The notes: generated from the sequence alone by a model not told the origin. A stretch of 64,000 nt of DNA from Doryteuthis pealeii (GCA_023376005.1 CM042181.1:1507883-1571882); one strand, 5' to 3'; shown: positions 23,401-36,539, counted from the stretch's first letter. Made by a program: numbers and translations.

Positions 23401-24063
23401 TCTTAATTATAATGGAGATTGTGTGTTTTGTCTGTCTGTAACCGAAAACTAAATCACTACTCAAGTCCAATTCCTTAGTTATTAATGTCACATTCACCAT
23501 GAATTTTATCCTTTTTACCTCAATTATTAATAAAATTGTTTAACATTATTTACTGTTAACCATAGTCAACATACTAATAGCATGCAATGTATTTATATAT
23601 ACCGAACAAAATAGCGGTTTACAGTTTGAACGGGAAGGCTAATTTGCATATTGATATTGAAAAATGTAATTTTAATAAATCTATTGCTTAGTATTATTGG
23701 TTTCTAACTGTTTGGTTTTATCTTAATGAATATAAGCAAACATCTCTTCAATAATCTTAAATGAAATCCACTTAACAAGAAAAGATAACTGTAATGTTTA
23801 TTCTGTACTTCCTCTTTTAACTAAATACTAAATTAGAAAAAAATAACAATGAAGACGAGAGTGATGGAAGAGTAAGTTTCAGTTGTTCTATTTTTTTATT
23901 ATACTAGCCGCTGTTTCAAATTTTTTATTATTACCCACCTGTGTTTCAAATCTTTTTATCTCATTCTTATTTAGTTTCATTAGCCTTTCTAATTTAATAC
24001 AATATTTTATTACATTAAACTTAAATACTTGCACCCGCGGAGGGTGCATATATTTTTTGCTAG
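23401..24063 (+). mobile_element. Helitron-like H1 within the inverted arm
   Basis: Mirror of 8928-9585. Starts A|TCTTAATTATAATGGAG and ends with hairpin gcacccgcggagggtgc and CTAG|T. Confidence 0.7.
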
Positions 24064-24715
24064 TACAATTTAATTAAACCATTGAAATTAATTATTTGAA
24101 TACAACATTAGCCATTAGTCTTAGTTGTTTTTGTTGGCAATGTATAATTTCAATCAAACTTGGTTTTAAAAAATATTTTTCAACATTAACTGTAAAGCAA
24201 TTTGTTTTTTGTTGTGTTTTTTTTTTTTTTTTTTTTTCTTGCAGGCGATACGTAATTAAAAACAACCTTACATCCCAAACGCCCTAACCCTAACCCAATT
24301 CACAAAATAACTTATTCATACACTGTAGTTAAACTGTTATGATCACCACCAATAAGTTTCCGTTTTAACTTTGACCGACATTAGCAAGATTTCACGAACA
24401 CTGGATGACACTAAGAGAGGGGTAGGGAGATAGTCATGTGGGAATCCGTGCTCTCAGCACTATTTTCAGTTATAAGTTTCGAGTGATGGGTCAAAAGATC
24501 TAGGGGTTCTCGATGTTTTTTCTTCGCTAAGAAAATATGAATGACGACCCCCTGAACCTCTAGACATTTTTTTTTAAAAAAACCAATAATAAATTCCCCC
24601 CCCCCCCCTTTTTTGGGTTATGAGTGTTTGGAAGTTTTGTACGCCGTGAAAAGTAATCCATTCAAATTCAAATAACGTTTCCGATTTGCTCGATTTATGT
24701 AATACTAATAAATTT
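24064..24715. other. Mirror of 8344-8927
   Basis: No gene is seen. It holds poly-T (24217-24238) and a c-homopolymer run at 24597-24608. Confidence 0.5.
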
Positions 24716-26859
24716 CACACGGTTATATGGTTTCAGAGTATTCTTATCTAATACAAATAATGTGCACTGGTTTAAGAGGTTCGCAGATTCTTATCTATAC
24801 AAATAAGTGTTGCACCCAAGTTTATATGGTTTTCAAAGTATTCTGTATCTAATACAAATATGTGCACATAGTTTAAAGGTTTTCAGTATCTTATCTGAAG
24901 GCGAATAAGATTCAATAAACAAATTACGTTTGCACACAGTTATTGGGTTTCAAGTATTCTTATCTAAATATCATGCGCACGACTGTTTATGGTTTTCAAG
25001 TTAGTTCTGTATCTAAATAAAATAGTTTGGCACACTGTTTATGGTTCAAGTATTCTTAACTAATACAAATATTTGCACACTGTTTTTATGGCTTGAAGTA
25101 TTCTTATCTAATACAGATAGTTTGCAACACGTTTTATGGTCTTCAATGTATTCTTATCTAATACCAGAATAGGTTTTGCACATCTGTTTTTATGGTTTTC
25201 AAGTATTCCTTATCTAATACAAAAGTTTGCACACTGTTTTATGGTTTCAAGTTATTCTTATCTAATACAACATAGTTTTGCACACGTTTATGGTTTCAAG
25301 TATTCTTATCTAATACAAATAGTTTGCACATAGTTTAAAGTTTCAAGATTCTTATCTAATACAAATAATGTGGCACATAGTTTAAAGGTTTCAAGTATTT
25401 CTTATCTATACCAATAATGTTGCACATAGTTTAAAGGTTTCAAGTATTCTTAATCTAATCAAATAATGTGCACATAGTTAAAGGTTTAAGTATTCTTATC
25501 TAATACATAATGTGCACATAGGTTACGAGGTTTCAAGTAGTTCTTATTAATACAAATAATGTGCACATAGTTTAAAGTTTCAAAGTATTCTTAATCTAAT
25601 ACAAATAATGTTGCACAATAGTTTAAGGTTTCAAGTATTCTTATCTAATACAAATAGTTTGGGCCACACAGTTTATGATGGTTTAAGTATTCTTATCTAT
25701 ACAAAGTAGATGTGCACATAGTTAAATGGTTTCAAGTATTCTTATCTAATACAAATAGTTTGCACAACAGTATATGGTTTCAGTATTCTTATCAATACAA
25801 GATAACGTGCACATCAATGTATTCTATCTAATACAAATAATTTTGCACAAGTTAAAGGTTTCAAGTATTCTATCTAATACAAAATATCTGTGCACATAGT
25901 TTTAAAGGTTTCAAGTATTCTTATCTAATACAATATCCGTGCACATAGTTTATAAGGTCAAGTAATTCTTATCTAATACAAATAATTTGCATACAGTTAA
26001 TAGGTTTCAAGTATTCTTATCTAATACAAATAATGTGCACATAAGTTTAAAGGTTCTAATGTATTCTTATCTAATGACAAATAATTTGCACATAGTTAAA
26101 AGGTTTTCAAGTATTCTTATCTAATACAAAGTAATTGGCTAAGTTTATTGGTTTCAAGTATCTCTTATCTAACAAATAATGTGCAGCATGTTTAAAGTTT
26201 CAAGTATTCTTATCCAATACAAATAATTTGCACACAGTTATATGGTTTTCAAGTATTCTTATCCAATACAAATAATTTGCACACAGTTAATGGTTTCAAG
26301 TATTCTTACCAATACAAATACATTGGCACACAGTTATATGGTTTCAAGTATCTATCCAAATACAATAATTTGCACACAGTTATCAGTGGTTTCAGTATTC
26401 TTATCCATACAGATAATTGCACACAGTTTATGGTTTTCAAGTATTCTATCCAATACAAATATTGTACATCAGTTATATGGTTTCAAAGTATTCTTTCCAA
26501 GTACAAAATAATTTGCATACAGTTATATGGTTTAGTATTTTATCTAATACAAATAATTTGCACACAGTTATATGGTTTTTCAGTATTCTTATCTATACAA
26601 ATCAATTTGCACACAGTTATATGGTTTCAAGTATTCCTTATCTAATACAAATAATGTGCACATAGTTTAAAAGAGGTTTCAAGTATTCTTATCTACTACA
26701 AATAATTTGCATACAGTTATATGGTTTTCAAGTATTCTTATCCAATACAAATAAATTGCACACAGTTATATGGTTTCAAGTATTCTATCCAATACAAATA
26801 ATTTGCACCAGTTATATGGTTTCAGTATTCTTATTTAATAAAATATTTGTTTGAGTTTT
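24716..26859. repeat. 48-bp satellite, inverted and noisy
   Basis: Mirror of 6381-8343. Nearly every unit carries an indel, whereas the left-arm units are regular. This contrast is the clearest sign of raw-read error. Confidence 0.85.
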
Positions 26860-27304
26860 GTTTAAACGGTAGATCAAACTTGTGGGTCATTTACTGCAGA
26901 AAGGTATATAAAATATGTTTACATATTGCTTAAAGTAGTGATTTTATAGCTAGTTTGGTAAGATCTTTTGAAAAGATTGTTTTTTTTCTGTAAGCAAAGT
27001 TCTAAAAAAAGACAAAAAAAAAAAAACAGAAAGAAAGAAGAGAGAGAATTTCGAGTGGGTATCATGGGTAATTTTTATCCGAATAAACATCCCTGTCGTT
27101 AATGTTGTAAACAATTCAGATAAATCATTTTTCACATTAATATTTATCACATACCTAGGTATAATTCCCATCTACAGAAATTTAAAATGTCTTCTGGGGT
27201 ATGTATTTTAGGACCTTATAAGATTTTTGTCTAATAATATTTGATGCGGGTTATTTTTACACTGTTACGTATATGAGGATATCTTTTGATTTGTACCCAG
27301 CCTT
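26860..27304. other. Mirror of 5909-6380
   Basis: Spacer between the two satellite blocks; no gene is seen. Confidence 0.6.
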
Positions 27305-28215
27305 ATGGTTTCATGTATTGCCTATCTAATACACATAATTTGCAGTTATTAGGTTTCAAGTATTCCTATGTATACAAATAATTTTTGCAGTTTATATGCG
27401 TTTCAAGTATTTCTATGTAATTACAAAAGTTTTCAACAGTTATATGGTTTCAGTATTCTCGGTAATACAAATAATTTGCAGTTCTTATGGTTCAAGTATT
27501 CCATGTAAATACAAGATAAATTTGCACATTAATGGTTTTCAAGTATTTCTAATCTAATACAATATATTGCAACAGTTATTTGGTTTCAGTATTTCTAGTC
27601 TAAACAAATAATTGCTAGTTATTGGTCAAGTATTCTATCTAATACAAATAATTTGCGCAAAGTTATAATTGGTTTCAGTATTTCTATCTAATACACAATA
27701 ATTTCAGTTATATTGTTTCAAGTATTCTATGTAATAAAATAATTTTCTAACAGTTATATGGTTTCATTATTCCTATCTAATACAAATAATTTTTCCAGTT
27801 ATATGGTTTCATGTTTCCTATTCTAATACAAATAATTTGCATACAGTTTATATGGTTTCAAGTATTCTGATCTAATACACAATAATTTGCACAGTTATAT
27901 GGTTTCATGTATTCCTATCTAATACATAATTTGCACCGTTATATGGTTTCAGAGATTTCTATCTAATCCAAATAATTGCACAGTTATATGGTCAAGTATC
28001 TATGTAAATACAAATAATTTTGCAGTTTATTGTTTCAAGTATTCCTATGTAATACAAATAATTTGCACAGTTATATGGTTCATGTATTCCTATGTAATAC
28101 AAATAATTTTCACAGTTAGTATGGTTTCAATTATTCCTATCTGATACAATATTTGCATACAGTTTATATTGGTTTCAAGTATTCTATCTAATACAAATAA
28201 TTTGTACATATTCAC
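27305..28215. repeat. 46-bp satellite, inverted and noisy
   Basis: Mirror of 4996-5908, ending beside the copied acceptor ttccttgcag at 28244-28253. Confidence 0.85.
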
Positions 28216-28253
28216 TTCCGATAATTGAAATATTTATATTCTTTTCCTTGCAG

Positions 28254-29919
28254 CTCCTCAATGGACAACCAACCCAAGAAAAAAACCCTGGAAAAAATTG
28301 GTCCAGAACACTTTTTCAATTAATCAGGTAGATTCCTTGCCCGAGATCAAGCAAATCTTTGAACAGCTGACTGAACAATGCCACCGCGATTTTATACTAC
28401 GTTGTACGATGTCTACCTCTATACATAGCGGTGAAACTAAACAATGTCGAAGTCTCCCGTTCCTCCTCAAGAATGTCTCTCATTCAGGGACCCACAAATG
28501 ACCAAATACTGGAAAGCTTACGTCACCCACTCGTTATCGCCATAGCCAGAACTGTAATCCAGAACTGATCCGACTGATTCTGCAGCACCTCCGTTATATA
28601 ACGACACATCACCGGTCCATGTCGCCGCTCATGTTTGCTATATTAACTCGGAACGCTGATCTCCGTGAAACTGAGTAGTAGCGATGGGCAGCCGGATATT
28701 AAACGAACTGTGCAAAAAGGAAGGACACCTCCTAATGTACTCAACGTCTGTATGTAATAGATTTGCTCTTTTTCTGCTCTGTGCCAGGGGCGCGAACCTT
28801 TAACCACCAGGATGAATGATCGGGTTTACGGCCCTTCATTTTGCTGTTCTTTGGAACTATCTCAGACGGTGTCCCGTCTCCTCGCCAACGGTGGTGCTGA
28901 TGTTAGTATCCGAACCACGATGGCGAAACCTTTTATGTTTGGCTACTATCTTATCAAGAGATCGTTGATTTGCAACTTGGATAATCACCTTCTTTTCCAA
29001 ATTAGAAATAGGATAGAGGGCTATCGGAAATGTTGAACTGCGCTTGTGTGTGTGCCCAATCAACTTTCATAGGACCATGGATGCAGCGTTGTTGTTGCGG
29101 AGGAGTAATATCTTCTAAAAACATCGGGCTCGCCGGCCTCGAGCGGTTTTGGATTATCCCAGAGAATTCACAGCAGAGAGTCAATTGGTAATCCTACACG
29201 TTACCTTTACTTCTCGCTTGTCCAGGGGTATTCTAGTTGTTGAAAGGGTTTTTGGGAAGGAATATACCGATTCTACATACAGTTCTGTACAAACGCAGTG
29301 ATTGCCAAAGGGAATAACCACCGGCGAAAGAAAGGTTCGGCAGTTGATCGATTATATCCAAGAATGTTTGCGGGGGAACCAGTCCGTTTGTAACCGAAAC
29401 AAGCCTGTCCTCTGTTTCAATAATCTTTTTCTATGCAATTGCAAAATACAAGCAACACATTAGCTTCTTTGAAGAGCGGAGGGTTTGCTATTCTTGATAA
29501 ATAATAGCACAGACAGCTTAAAGCTGTGGGTTCCTTGTTAAAGGAGAAATGTATATTACTACCCGTCTATTGTGGATACATATTAATTCCAACCAGTCGA
29601 CACATCCTGTATATGAATCTACATCGAATACTCTGGTTACGTCAAGAGACTAGCAGTGAATTTATAAAGTGCTAAAAAGAGTCCTCTATAGGTCTACGAT
29701 GTCATGCAACATCAGTCCTATTTTGCACCGTGCAATTAACTTGATAATCAAGAAAATGGGCTTCGTCGATCCTATTAACGTCCTCCTTAGAGCGGGAGCT
29801 GATGCTTCCTCTAGAGGCATAGTAAGGATTTATTCGATGGACCCAGTCATGTATGTCTAGACCGTTCACATGTTCGTTAGAACTTTTTTTAAAAATACGG
29901 GGGCCCAACGAATTTTTGA
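28254..29919 (+). pseudogene. Broken mirror copy of the gene A main exon
   Basis: The acceptor (ttccttgcag|ctcctcaatgg) and the stop (aattttTGA) are both present, and the peptide order follows gene A. Many frameshifts leave only short pieces (SLPEIKQIFEQL, RLLANGGADVSIR, VLLRAGADASSR). It is 23 nt longer than the 3310-4952 exon. It is probably an assembly artefact, not a third gene. Confidence 0.8.
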
Positions 29920-30392
29920 AACGTGGATTTTTAAAAAAACTATGGCGGAAACTCGTGTGTGCCGTTCGTTAGTCAGGGATCAACCAAACTTTTTCACGGA
30001 TAATTGAAAAATAACGAGCGCGGGCCAGCATTATTATTGTGTTCAATATGCTGGCTAGAAGGAAAGTATCTTGAGAAAAATATCTCTGAATTTTTGAAGA
30101 TGAGGTTGAGATTAGTATTATCTGGCATTTATTCGGACTATTGTTCTCGTTTTCAATGTTTCTGTACAATGTTTCGAGCCGATGTGTTCTCCCAGCCTTC
30201 TTCTGGTCGGACTCCAGGAACGTTCTCCGACTCCGGAAATTTCTTTTCGGAACTCCGGAACTTCTTGTCGTATCCGGGAGCCATCATCGAACTTTGAACT
30301 GAAGTATATAGAATATAATTAACACAGCCTTAACGCCTCTACCGCAGATATGGTTGCGGAATGAGAGCAGGATACCTTTTATTGAATATAAA
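29920..30392. repeat. Mirror of 2840-3309
   Basis: Contains the end of the hAT-like element and one arm of the Penelope-type pair (around 30115-30200). Homology to the left arm ends at about 30392. Confidence 0.7.
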
Positions 30393-31400
30393 TGTGGAGA
30401 GAAGAGGGAGGGGAGAAGGGTTGGGAGGGGACAAGAAGGGAGGATAAAGGGAGAGAAGGAAGGGAAAGAATGGAAGGCAAGGGGGAGGGAAAGAGGGGAG
30501 TAAGAGAGGAAGAGGAGAGAAGAAGGAGAGAGGATAAGAGACCAGGGAAATGAAGCGGGGCGAAGGCAATAAAGAAAAGAGGAGGAAAACGGGGTAGGAG
30601 AGAAGGAGAGAAGAGAAGAAGGGGAGAGGGGAGGAGGAGGACAAGGGAAATGGGGGAAAAACAGGAGAGAAGAAAGGGGAGGAAGGGTGAGACAGAGAGG
30701 AGAAGGGAGGAGAAGAGGAAGAGGAGAGAAAAATAGAAAGGGAGGGGAGGAAAAAGGGAGAGAGAAGGGAAGGAGGAAAGGGAAGGGCAAGGAAAGGGGA
30801 ATAAAGGAAAGAAAAGAAAAGAGGGGAGGAGGAGGAAGAAGGGCGGAGTCGGAGGAGAGGAAGAGGAGGAAAGAGGATAGAAAAATGGAGGAGGGAGGAA
30901 AGAGTGAGGAGGGAGAAAGGACGAAGAAGGGAAAAAAGAGAAAGGGAAGGAGAGAATGGGAGGTGAAAAAGAAAGGAAAGAAAAGCAGAAAGAGAAAGAA
31001 GAGAAAGAAGAGAGGAAAGGAAAAGGGGAAGAGACGGAGGAAGATAAGAGTAAGAGATGAAGGCGGGAAAGAGAGGATATAAGCAAGGGGGGAGAAGGAG
31101 GCGAGGAGAGGGAGAGGGAGGGAGGAGAGAGGAAGGAAAGAGGGGGAGAACAAAGGACGGGGAAAGAAAAGGGAGAAAAAGGAACAGGAAAAAGGGAAGG
31201 AAGGAGAGGGGGAAAAATTAGGGAAGCAAGGGAGAAAAGAAGGGGAAGGAAGAGAGGGATAGGAAGAGGGGAAAAAGGGGTGAAGGAGGAGAGAAAGAGA
31301 GCGGAAGGAGAGAGAAATAGATAGGGAGGGAGAGGAGGAAAGAGGACGGGAGAAGGGGAAAAGAAGAAAAGAAAGGAACAGGGGAGGGTGGAAAAAAGGG
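30393..31400. repeat. 1-kb polypurine (G/A) stretch
   Basis: Almost only A and G, with no fixed period. It follows the end of the inverted arm and runs to the gap. Frames across it (Ser/Pro/Leu/Phe-rich on the minus strand, Arg/Glu/Lys/Gly-rich on the plus) only reflect composition. It is probably low-quality read end; a genuine polypurine tract is possible. Confidence 0.8.
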
Positions 31401-31500
31401 NNNNNNNNNNNNNNNNNNNNNNNNNNNNNNNNNNNNNNNNNNNNNNNNNNNNNNNNNNNNNNNNNNNNNNNNNNNNNNNNNNNNNNNNNNNNNNNNNNNN
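31401..31500. other. Assembly gap, 100 N
   Basis: Exactly 100 N: a fixed-size scaffold gap joining two contigs, so its true length is unknown. Confidence 0.98.
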
Positions 31501-32565
31501 AAAAAAAAAGAAGAAATAGAAATACTTGAAACCATATAACTGTGTGCAAACTATTTGTATTAGATAAGAAGTACTTTGAAAACCTTAAACTATGTGGCAC
31601 ATTATTTGTATTAGATAAGAATACTTGAAACCAAGTATAACTGGTGTGCAAACTATCTTTATAGATTAAGAATACTTGAAACCTTAAAACTACTGTGCAC
31701 ATTATTGTGTATTAGATAAGAATACTTGAACCCTTTAAACTATGTGCACATTATTTGTATTAGATGAATGACTTGAAAACCTTTAAACTATGTGCACATT
31801 ATTTTGTATTCAGATAAATACTTGAAACCTTAAACTATGTGCACATTATTTGTATTGAGATAAGAATCTTGAAGACCTTTAACATATAATTTGGTATAAT
31901 AAATTGAAACCTTTAAACTTGTGCCTTATTTGTATTAATAAGAATACTTGAAACCTTTAAAACTATGTGCAAACTGATTTGTATTAGAAATAGAATAGCT
32001 TGAACCATAAAACAGTGTGCCAAACTATTTGTAATTAGATAGAATACTTTGAAACCCTAAACAGTGGCTGCAAATTTGTATTAGATAAGATACTTGAAAC
32101 CCATAAAACCAGTGTCAAAACTATTTGTATTCAAGAATACGTTGAACCATAAAAACCCCAAGTGTGCAAACTATTTGTATTAGATAAGAATACTTAAACC
32201 ATAACCAGTGTGCAAACGTTTGTATTAGATAAGAACTTGAAACATAAAACAGTGTGCAAACTATTTGTATTAGATAAGAATACTTGAAACCATAAAACAG
32301 TGTGCGCATTATTTTGTATTATGATAAGAATACTTGAAACCATATACTGTGTGCAAACTAATTTGTATTAGATAAGAATACTTGAAAACCTTAAACTATG
32401 TGCACATTATTGTATTAGATAAGAATACTTGAAACCATATAACTGTGTGCAAATTAATTTGTATTAGATAAGAATACTGGAACCTTTAAAACCATGTGCA
32501 CATTATTTGTATTAGATAATAATACTTGAAACCATATAACCGTGTGCAAATTATTAGTATTACAT
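31501..32565. repeat. 48-bp satellite, start of the second contig
   Basis: Direct-orientation copy of the distal part of 6381-8343. The first ~800 bp are noisy with indels and the quality improves to the right. Confidence 0.85.
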
Positions 32566-33131
32566 AAATCGGCAAATCGAAACGTTTATTTGGAATTTGA
32601 TTGATTACTTTAACGTATCAACTCAACAAGGATTATGTAAGTCTAGAGGTTAGGGGGTCGCTTCTAATTTTTTAGCAAGAAAAAAACAATCGTAGAACCC
32701 CTAGATCTTTTGACCGCCATACTCGAAACTTATAACTGAAATAGTGCTGAGAGCACGGATTCCCATGATAACTCTCCCTACCCTCTCTTAGGTGTCATCC
32801 AGTGTCGTTAAACTTGCTAATCGTCGTCAAAATTAAACGGAAATTATTTGGTGGTGATCAGTAACAGTTTAACTCAGTGTATGGAATGAATTTATTTTGT
32901 GAATTGGGTTTAGGGTTAGGTAAATTAAGGTTGTTTTTTATTACGTATCGCTTAACAAAAAAAAAAAAAAAAAAAAAAAACACACAACAAAAAACAAATT
33001 GCTTTACAGTTAATGTTGAAATATTTTTTAAAACCAAGTTTGATTGAAATTATACATTGCAACAAAAACAACTAAGACTAATGTGTCTAATGTTGTATTC
33101 AATAATTAATTTCAATGGTTAATTAAATGTA
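32566..33131. other. Direct copy of 8344-8927
   Basis: No gene is seen; it includes the poly-A run at 32959-32981. Confidence 0.5.
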
Positions 33132-33788
33132 CTAGCAAATATATGCACCCTCCGCCGGGTGCAAGTATTTAAGTTTTAATGTAATAAAATATTGTATTAA
33201 ATTAGAAGGCTAATGAAACTAAATAAGAATGCAGATAAAAAGATTTGAAACAGAGGTGGGTATAATAAAAGATTTGAAACAGAGGTAGTATAATAAAAAA
33301 TAGAACAACTGAAACTTACTCTTCCATCACTCTCGTCTTCATTGTTTATTTTTTTCTAATTTAAGTATTTAGTTAAAAGAGGAAGTAAAGAATAAAATTA
33401 CAGTTATCTTTTCTTGTTAATGGATTTCATTTAAGATTTATTGAAGAGATGTTGCTTATATTTTCATTAAGATAAAACCAAACATTAGAAAACCAATAAT
33501 ACTAAGCATATATTTATTAAATTACATTTTTAATATCAATATGCAAATTAGCCTTTCCGTTCAAACTTGTAAACGCTATTTTGTTGTATATATAAAATCA
33601 ATTGCATGCTATTAGTATGTAGATATGGTTAACAGTATAATAATGTAAAACAATTTTATTAATAATTGAGGTTAAATAAGGATAAATTCATGGTGAATGT
33701 GACATTAATAACTAAGGGAATTGTGACTTGAGTAGTGATTTAGTTTCGGTTACAGACAGACAAACACACAATCTCCATTATAATAAGG
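33132..33788 (-). mobile_element. Helitron-like H1, direct copy
   Basis: Same element as 8928-9585, with hairpin gcaccctccgccgggtgc and terminal CTAG. Confidence 0.75.
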
Positions 33789-33821
33789 ATGTATAGTAAT
33801 TTGCTCTTTTTTTGTTGTTGT

Positions 33822-34395
33822 TGGGGCATTAGAATTCACCAACTGCACCTCTGCAAGGGATAGACTCCCCCAATGGGCCACCTGTTGGCCGTGTTGGCGA
33901 CCCGTGATGCTTAAGGATAGAAACCCAGGTGGTTGAGCAGTTCATTGCAATACTCCACTTTGGTCCTTAACTTAAGCCAGACGGGCGTCAGAGAGACCCC
34001 TCCGATCAATCACCTGGTCACGTCAAGCTCTAGCACCTATATGATTGCCCCAACCCTGTTGTCCTTATTGCAAGTCCCTACCCTTTTATCATGGGTACTA
34101 GAAGGGGTGTGACTGAGGGTCTACATGTTCCTGGGAATGACGTTAAACTCTATCTGATGGTGAGGTTCCAGTGTTGGAGTTTGAGGAATGTGGAGCACCC
34201 CTTCATCACCATTGGTCCACTCTAGCCCGGAGTGGTAGTACCTGTTAGGGTCCCATCTATGGGTTAAATAGAAAAATGTATTCATGAAAAAAAATGTGTG
34301 TATCCATTAAGAATCAAATTATTTCAAAACTTTATCGGCATTAAATGACCCACTGAGGTTGATATGCGTAAAACAAACAAAACACAAACCTAATT
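33822..34395 (-). repeat. DR-A, direct copy
   Basis: Same element as 9613-10183. Confidence 0.7.
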
Positions 34396-34521
34396 AATAT
34401 CCTAGTGTCATTGTATAATATTAAATTGGACGAAATAATCGTGGTATCTTTGGTTCAGACCAAAGTTCATTTTTTAAAATCATTAACCTTTATGTATTGG
34501 TGGTGCGTTGTTCATTCTAAT

Positions 34522-35111
34522 ATCAATATAAATCATCATCATCATCATCGGGTCGCGCTGTTAGCACAGTTATCCATGACAATCTCTCTTCATCCGTCTA
34601 TCACTAATCATTCTCGGGGAGGTCCTCTAGGCAGCATCCTGTATCCGCACGAGCTGGTCAATGTACGTCTCTGCTGGTCGGTCCACACTGGCGTGTCCAT
34701 GTGCTGGCTTCCACAGGAGGACGTCTCTTATCGGTTCGTCCTTGCTTCTCAACAGTGTCCTGCGTGTCTTGTCCGTCTTACTCGGATGGTTTGGGTGATA
34801 GGTGGCAGTGGCCGTAACAGTCACATCTCCTCCACAGAAAACGATGTTAATGCACGCATAGGAAAGACATGGTCCGCTATAAATAAATTATCAGTCATAT
34901 GGAAATCCAATCTCACAGACAAGTTAAAGACACAGTTCTTCCAGGCCGTTGTCGTATCAGTGCTGCTGTATGGCTGCACCACCTGGACCCTAACGAAGCG
35001 ACTAGAGAATAAACTAGATGGGAGCTGCACAAGAATGCTACCTGTGATCCTGAACAAGAACGTGGAAACAACACCCCACGAAAAACAGCTGTACGACCAT
35101 CAATATAAATC
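34522..35111 (-). mobile_element. Twin-primed LINE, direct copy
   Basis: Same insertion as 10312-10905, including the 13-bp duplication atcaatataaatc at 34522-34534 and 35099-35111. Identical flanks show it is the same locus, not a new insertion. Confidence 0.8.
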
Positions 35112-35162
35112 GTTCATATTAAATGTTTTTTTTTAATATTAGAATAAATACTTTCTATTAAA

Positions 35163-35626
35163 TCTCTATTAATAATGGAGATTGTCTGTATTTCTGTCTG
35201 TAAACAAAAACTACATCATAGCTCTACGTCACAGCTTACGTCACATATTCTTATGCTATATACACCCAAAATTGAGTAAGCAATTTTTAAAAATTGTTTT
35301 TTTACTTTCGTCCTTTTTTTTTATAGTAACAAGAAGTTAACTAAAAAGTTTACAAATAAATAAATACCTACGATTTTGTGGAAAATTGATGGGGAAAATA
35401 TTCAAAATAATTGTTTGATTATTACATGTACGTAACATTTTATTTTGAGAGGGACGGGGCTCAGTTTTCATTTCAAATTGTTTTTTTACTCCTTTAATAA
35501 ATATGAGGATTTTGCTTACTTATGATACAAACCCTCTGATATTGAATTTTTAACTCCCACCCTCTCAGGCAATGTCTTTTAAAAGATTAATTTTTACGTC
35601 GCCCAGAGGGTGTGTTCTGTTGCTAG
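35163..35626 (+). mobile_element. Helitron-like H2, direct copy
   Basis: Same element as 10959-11421, ending CTAG|T. Confidence 0.65.
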
Positions 35627-35727
35627 TATAGATAATATTTAAAGAACTGTGATAATTTTTATAGATATCAAATAGTCGAGGAACCCAGTTTTAAATTAAA
35701 AGAAAAAAAAATTCGAAAATAACTTAC

Positions 35728-35737
35728 CTTCAGCCAT
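35728..35737 (-). CDS. Second copy of gene A exon 1
   Basis: ATG GCT GAA G followed by GTAAGT, identical to 11522-11531. No main exon lies on this contig between here and the gap. If the two contigs overlap, this is the same exon. Confidence 0.65.
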
Positions 35738-36155
35738 TTTATATCGTTTTTGTTTAATCTACAAGTTCTACCTCTACTGTAAAACCGAGCCTTAGAATTA
35801 TAAATAGTTACTAGAAATGAGTAATAGTTAAATTATAAAACAACTGCTTATAATACAGCGTAAAACATACAGTTTAAAAGCTGATAATATAGTAACAATA
35901 ACTTTGAAAACTGAGCCGATAGTTCCGTTGGTGAAGGATAAAAATATATTAGTATATAAAAATGACACGTTAAAATATATATGGTTTACTTTTATAGGAT
36001 TTTATTACTTAAATCAAAAATAAAAGCATTGGTTGTGACCAAAATCAAGTTAGGGTTTCCGTCATCCGGGTTTCTGCTTACGGGTTAGAGTTTAAAACCT
36101 ACACTCCCACGCGCATCGCAAGTTCGATCCTTATTGCGGCATTTCAATCCAGATG
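35738..36155 (-). promoter_or_regulatory. Second copy of the gene A upstream region
   Basis: Near-identical to 11532-11955. Confidence 0.5.
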
Positions 36156-36535
36156 AGTCTTATTTGTCTAATTTTTTTTAGATGGGTTCAATAATTTGTA
36201 TTTAGTTTTTTCGGACTGTTTTGTTCATTTTTATTGTTATATACGCAACGTTTTCGGTCGTGTGTCCTCCGGCTTCTTCAGGTGTTCTTGTCTAAAATCT
36301 TTAGATGAAGCTTGATAATTTGTATTATTTAGATTTTTCGAACTGTTATCCTCATCTTTATTCTTATATACACAACGTTTCGCCAATGCGATCTCCGGAC
36401 TACTTCAAATATTTCTTGACTCGGGAGGGGGGAAAGGCCTTCGTGTAGTAATCGGGAGCCTTCACGGTACTCCGACCAGAACCCTTTAGTTCAATCCATT
36501 TTTTTTTCTCAACAGTAAAAACTAAAACACTTATA
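36156..36535 (-). mobile_element. Penelope/hammerhead-like pair, direct copy
   Basis: Same as 11990-12300; the two CTGAAGA/TTGAAGT...CGAAACGTTG motifs lie at about 36240-36290 and 36370-36420. Confidence 0.45.
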
Positions 36536-36539
36536 AGGA

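Larger units (their letters stand above)
16516..30392 (-). repeat. Inverted, error-rich copy of 2840-16283
   Basis: Every feature of 2840-16283 recurs here in reverse order and orientation. Examples are the gene A exon (28254-29919), both satellites and all mobile elements. Single-base insertions and deletions are frequent, insertions more so, and break every long frame. The arm is about 400 bp longer than its partner. The match ends at about 30392 ('atccttttattgaatata' pairing with 2840-2860). This looks like unpolished long-read sequence rather than an old duplication. Confidence 0.85.

Noticed and set aside
25136..26665. Plus-strand frames rich in YSYLIQ and VIWFQ
   Set aside because: The same satellite in the noisy inverted arm.
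28254..29919. A third functional FEM1-like gene
   Set aside because: Frameshifts throughout, and its whole 13-kb context mirrors gene A.
30687..31082. 131-codon Arg/Glu/Lys/Gly frame
   Set aside because: Low-complexity G/A sequence, no homology.
30284..31702. 472-codon minus-strand frame across the gap
   Set aside because: It runs through 100 N and the polypurine stretch; the Ser/Pro/Leu/Phe content is only composition.
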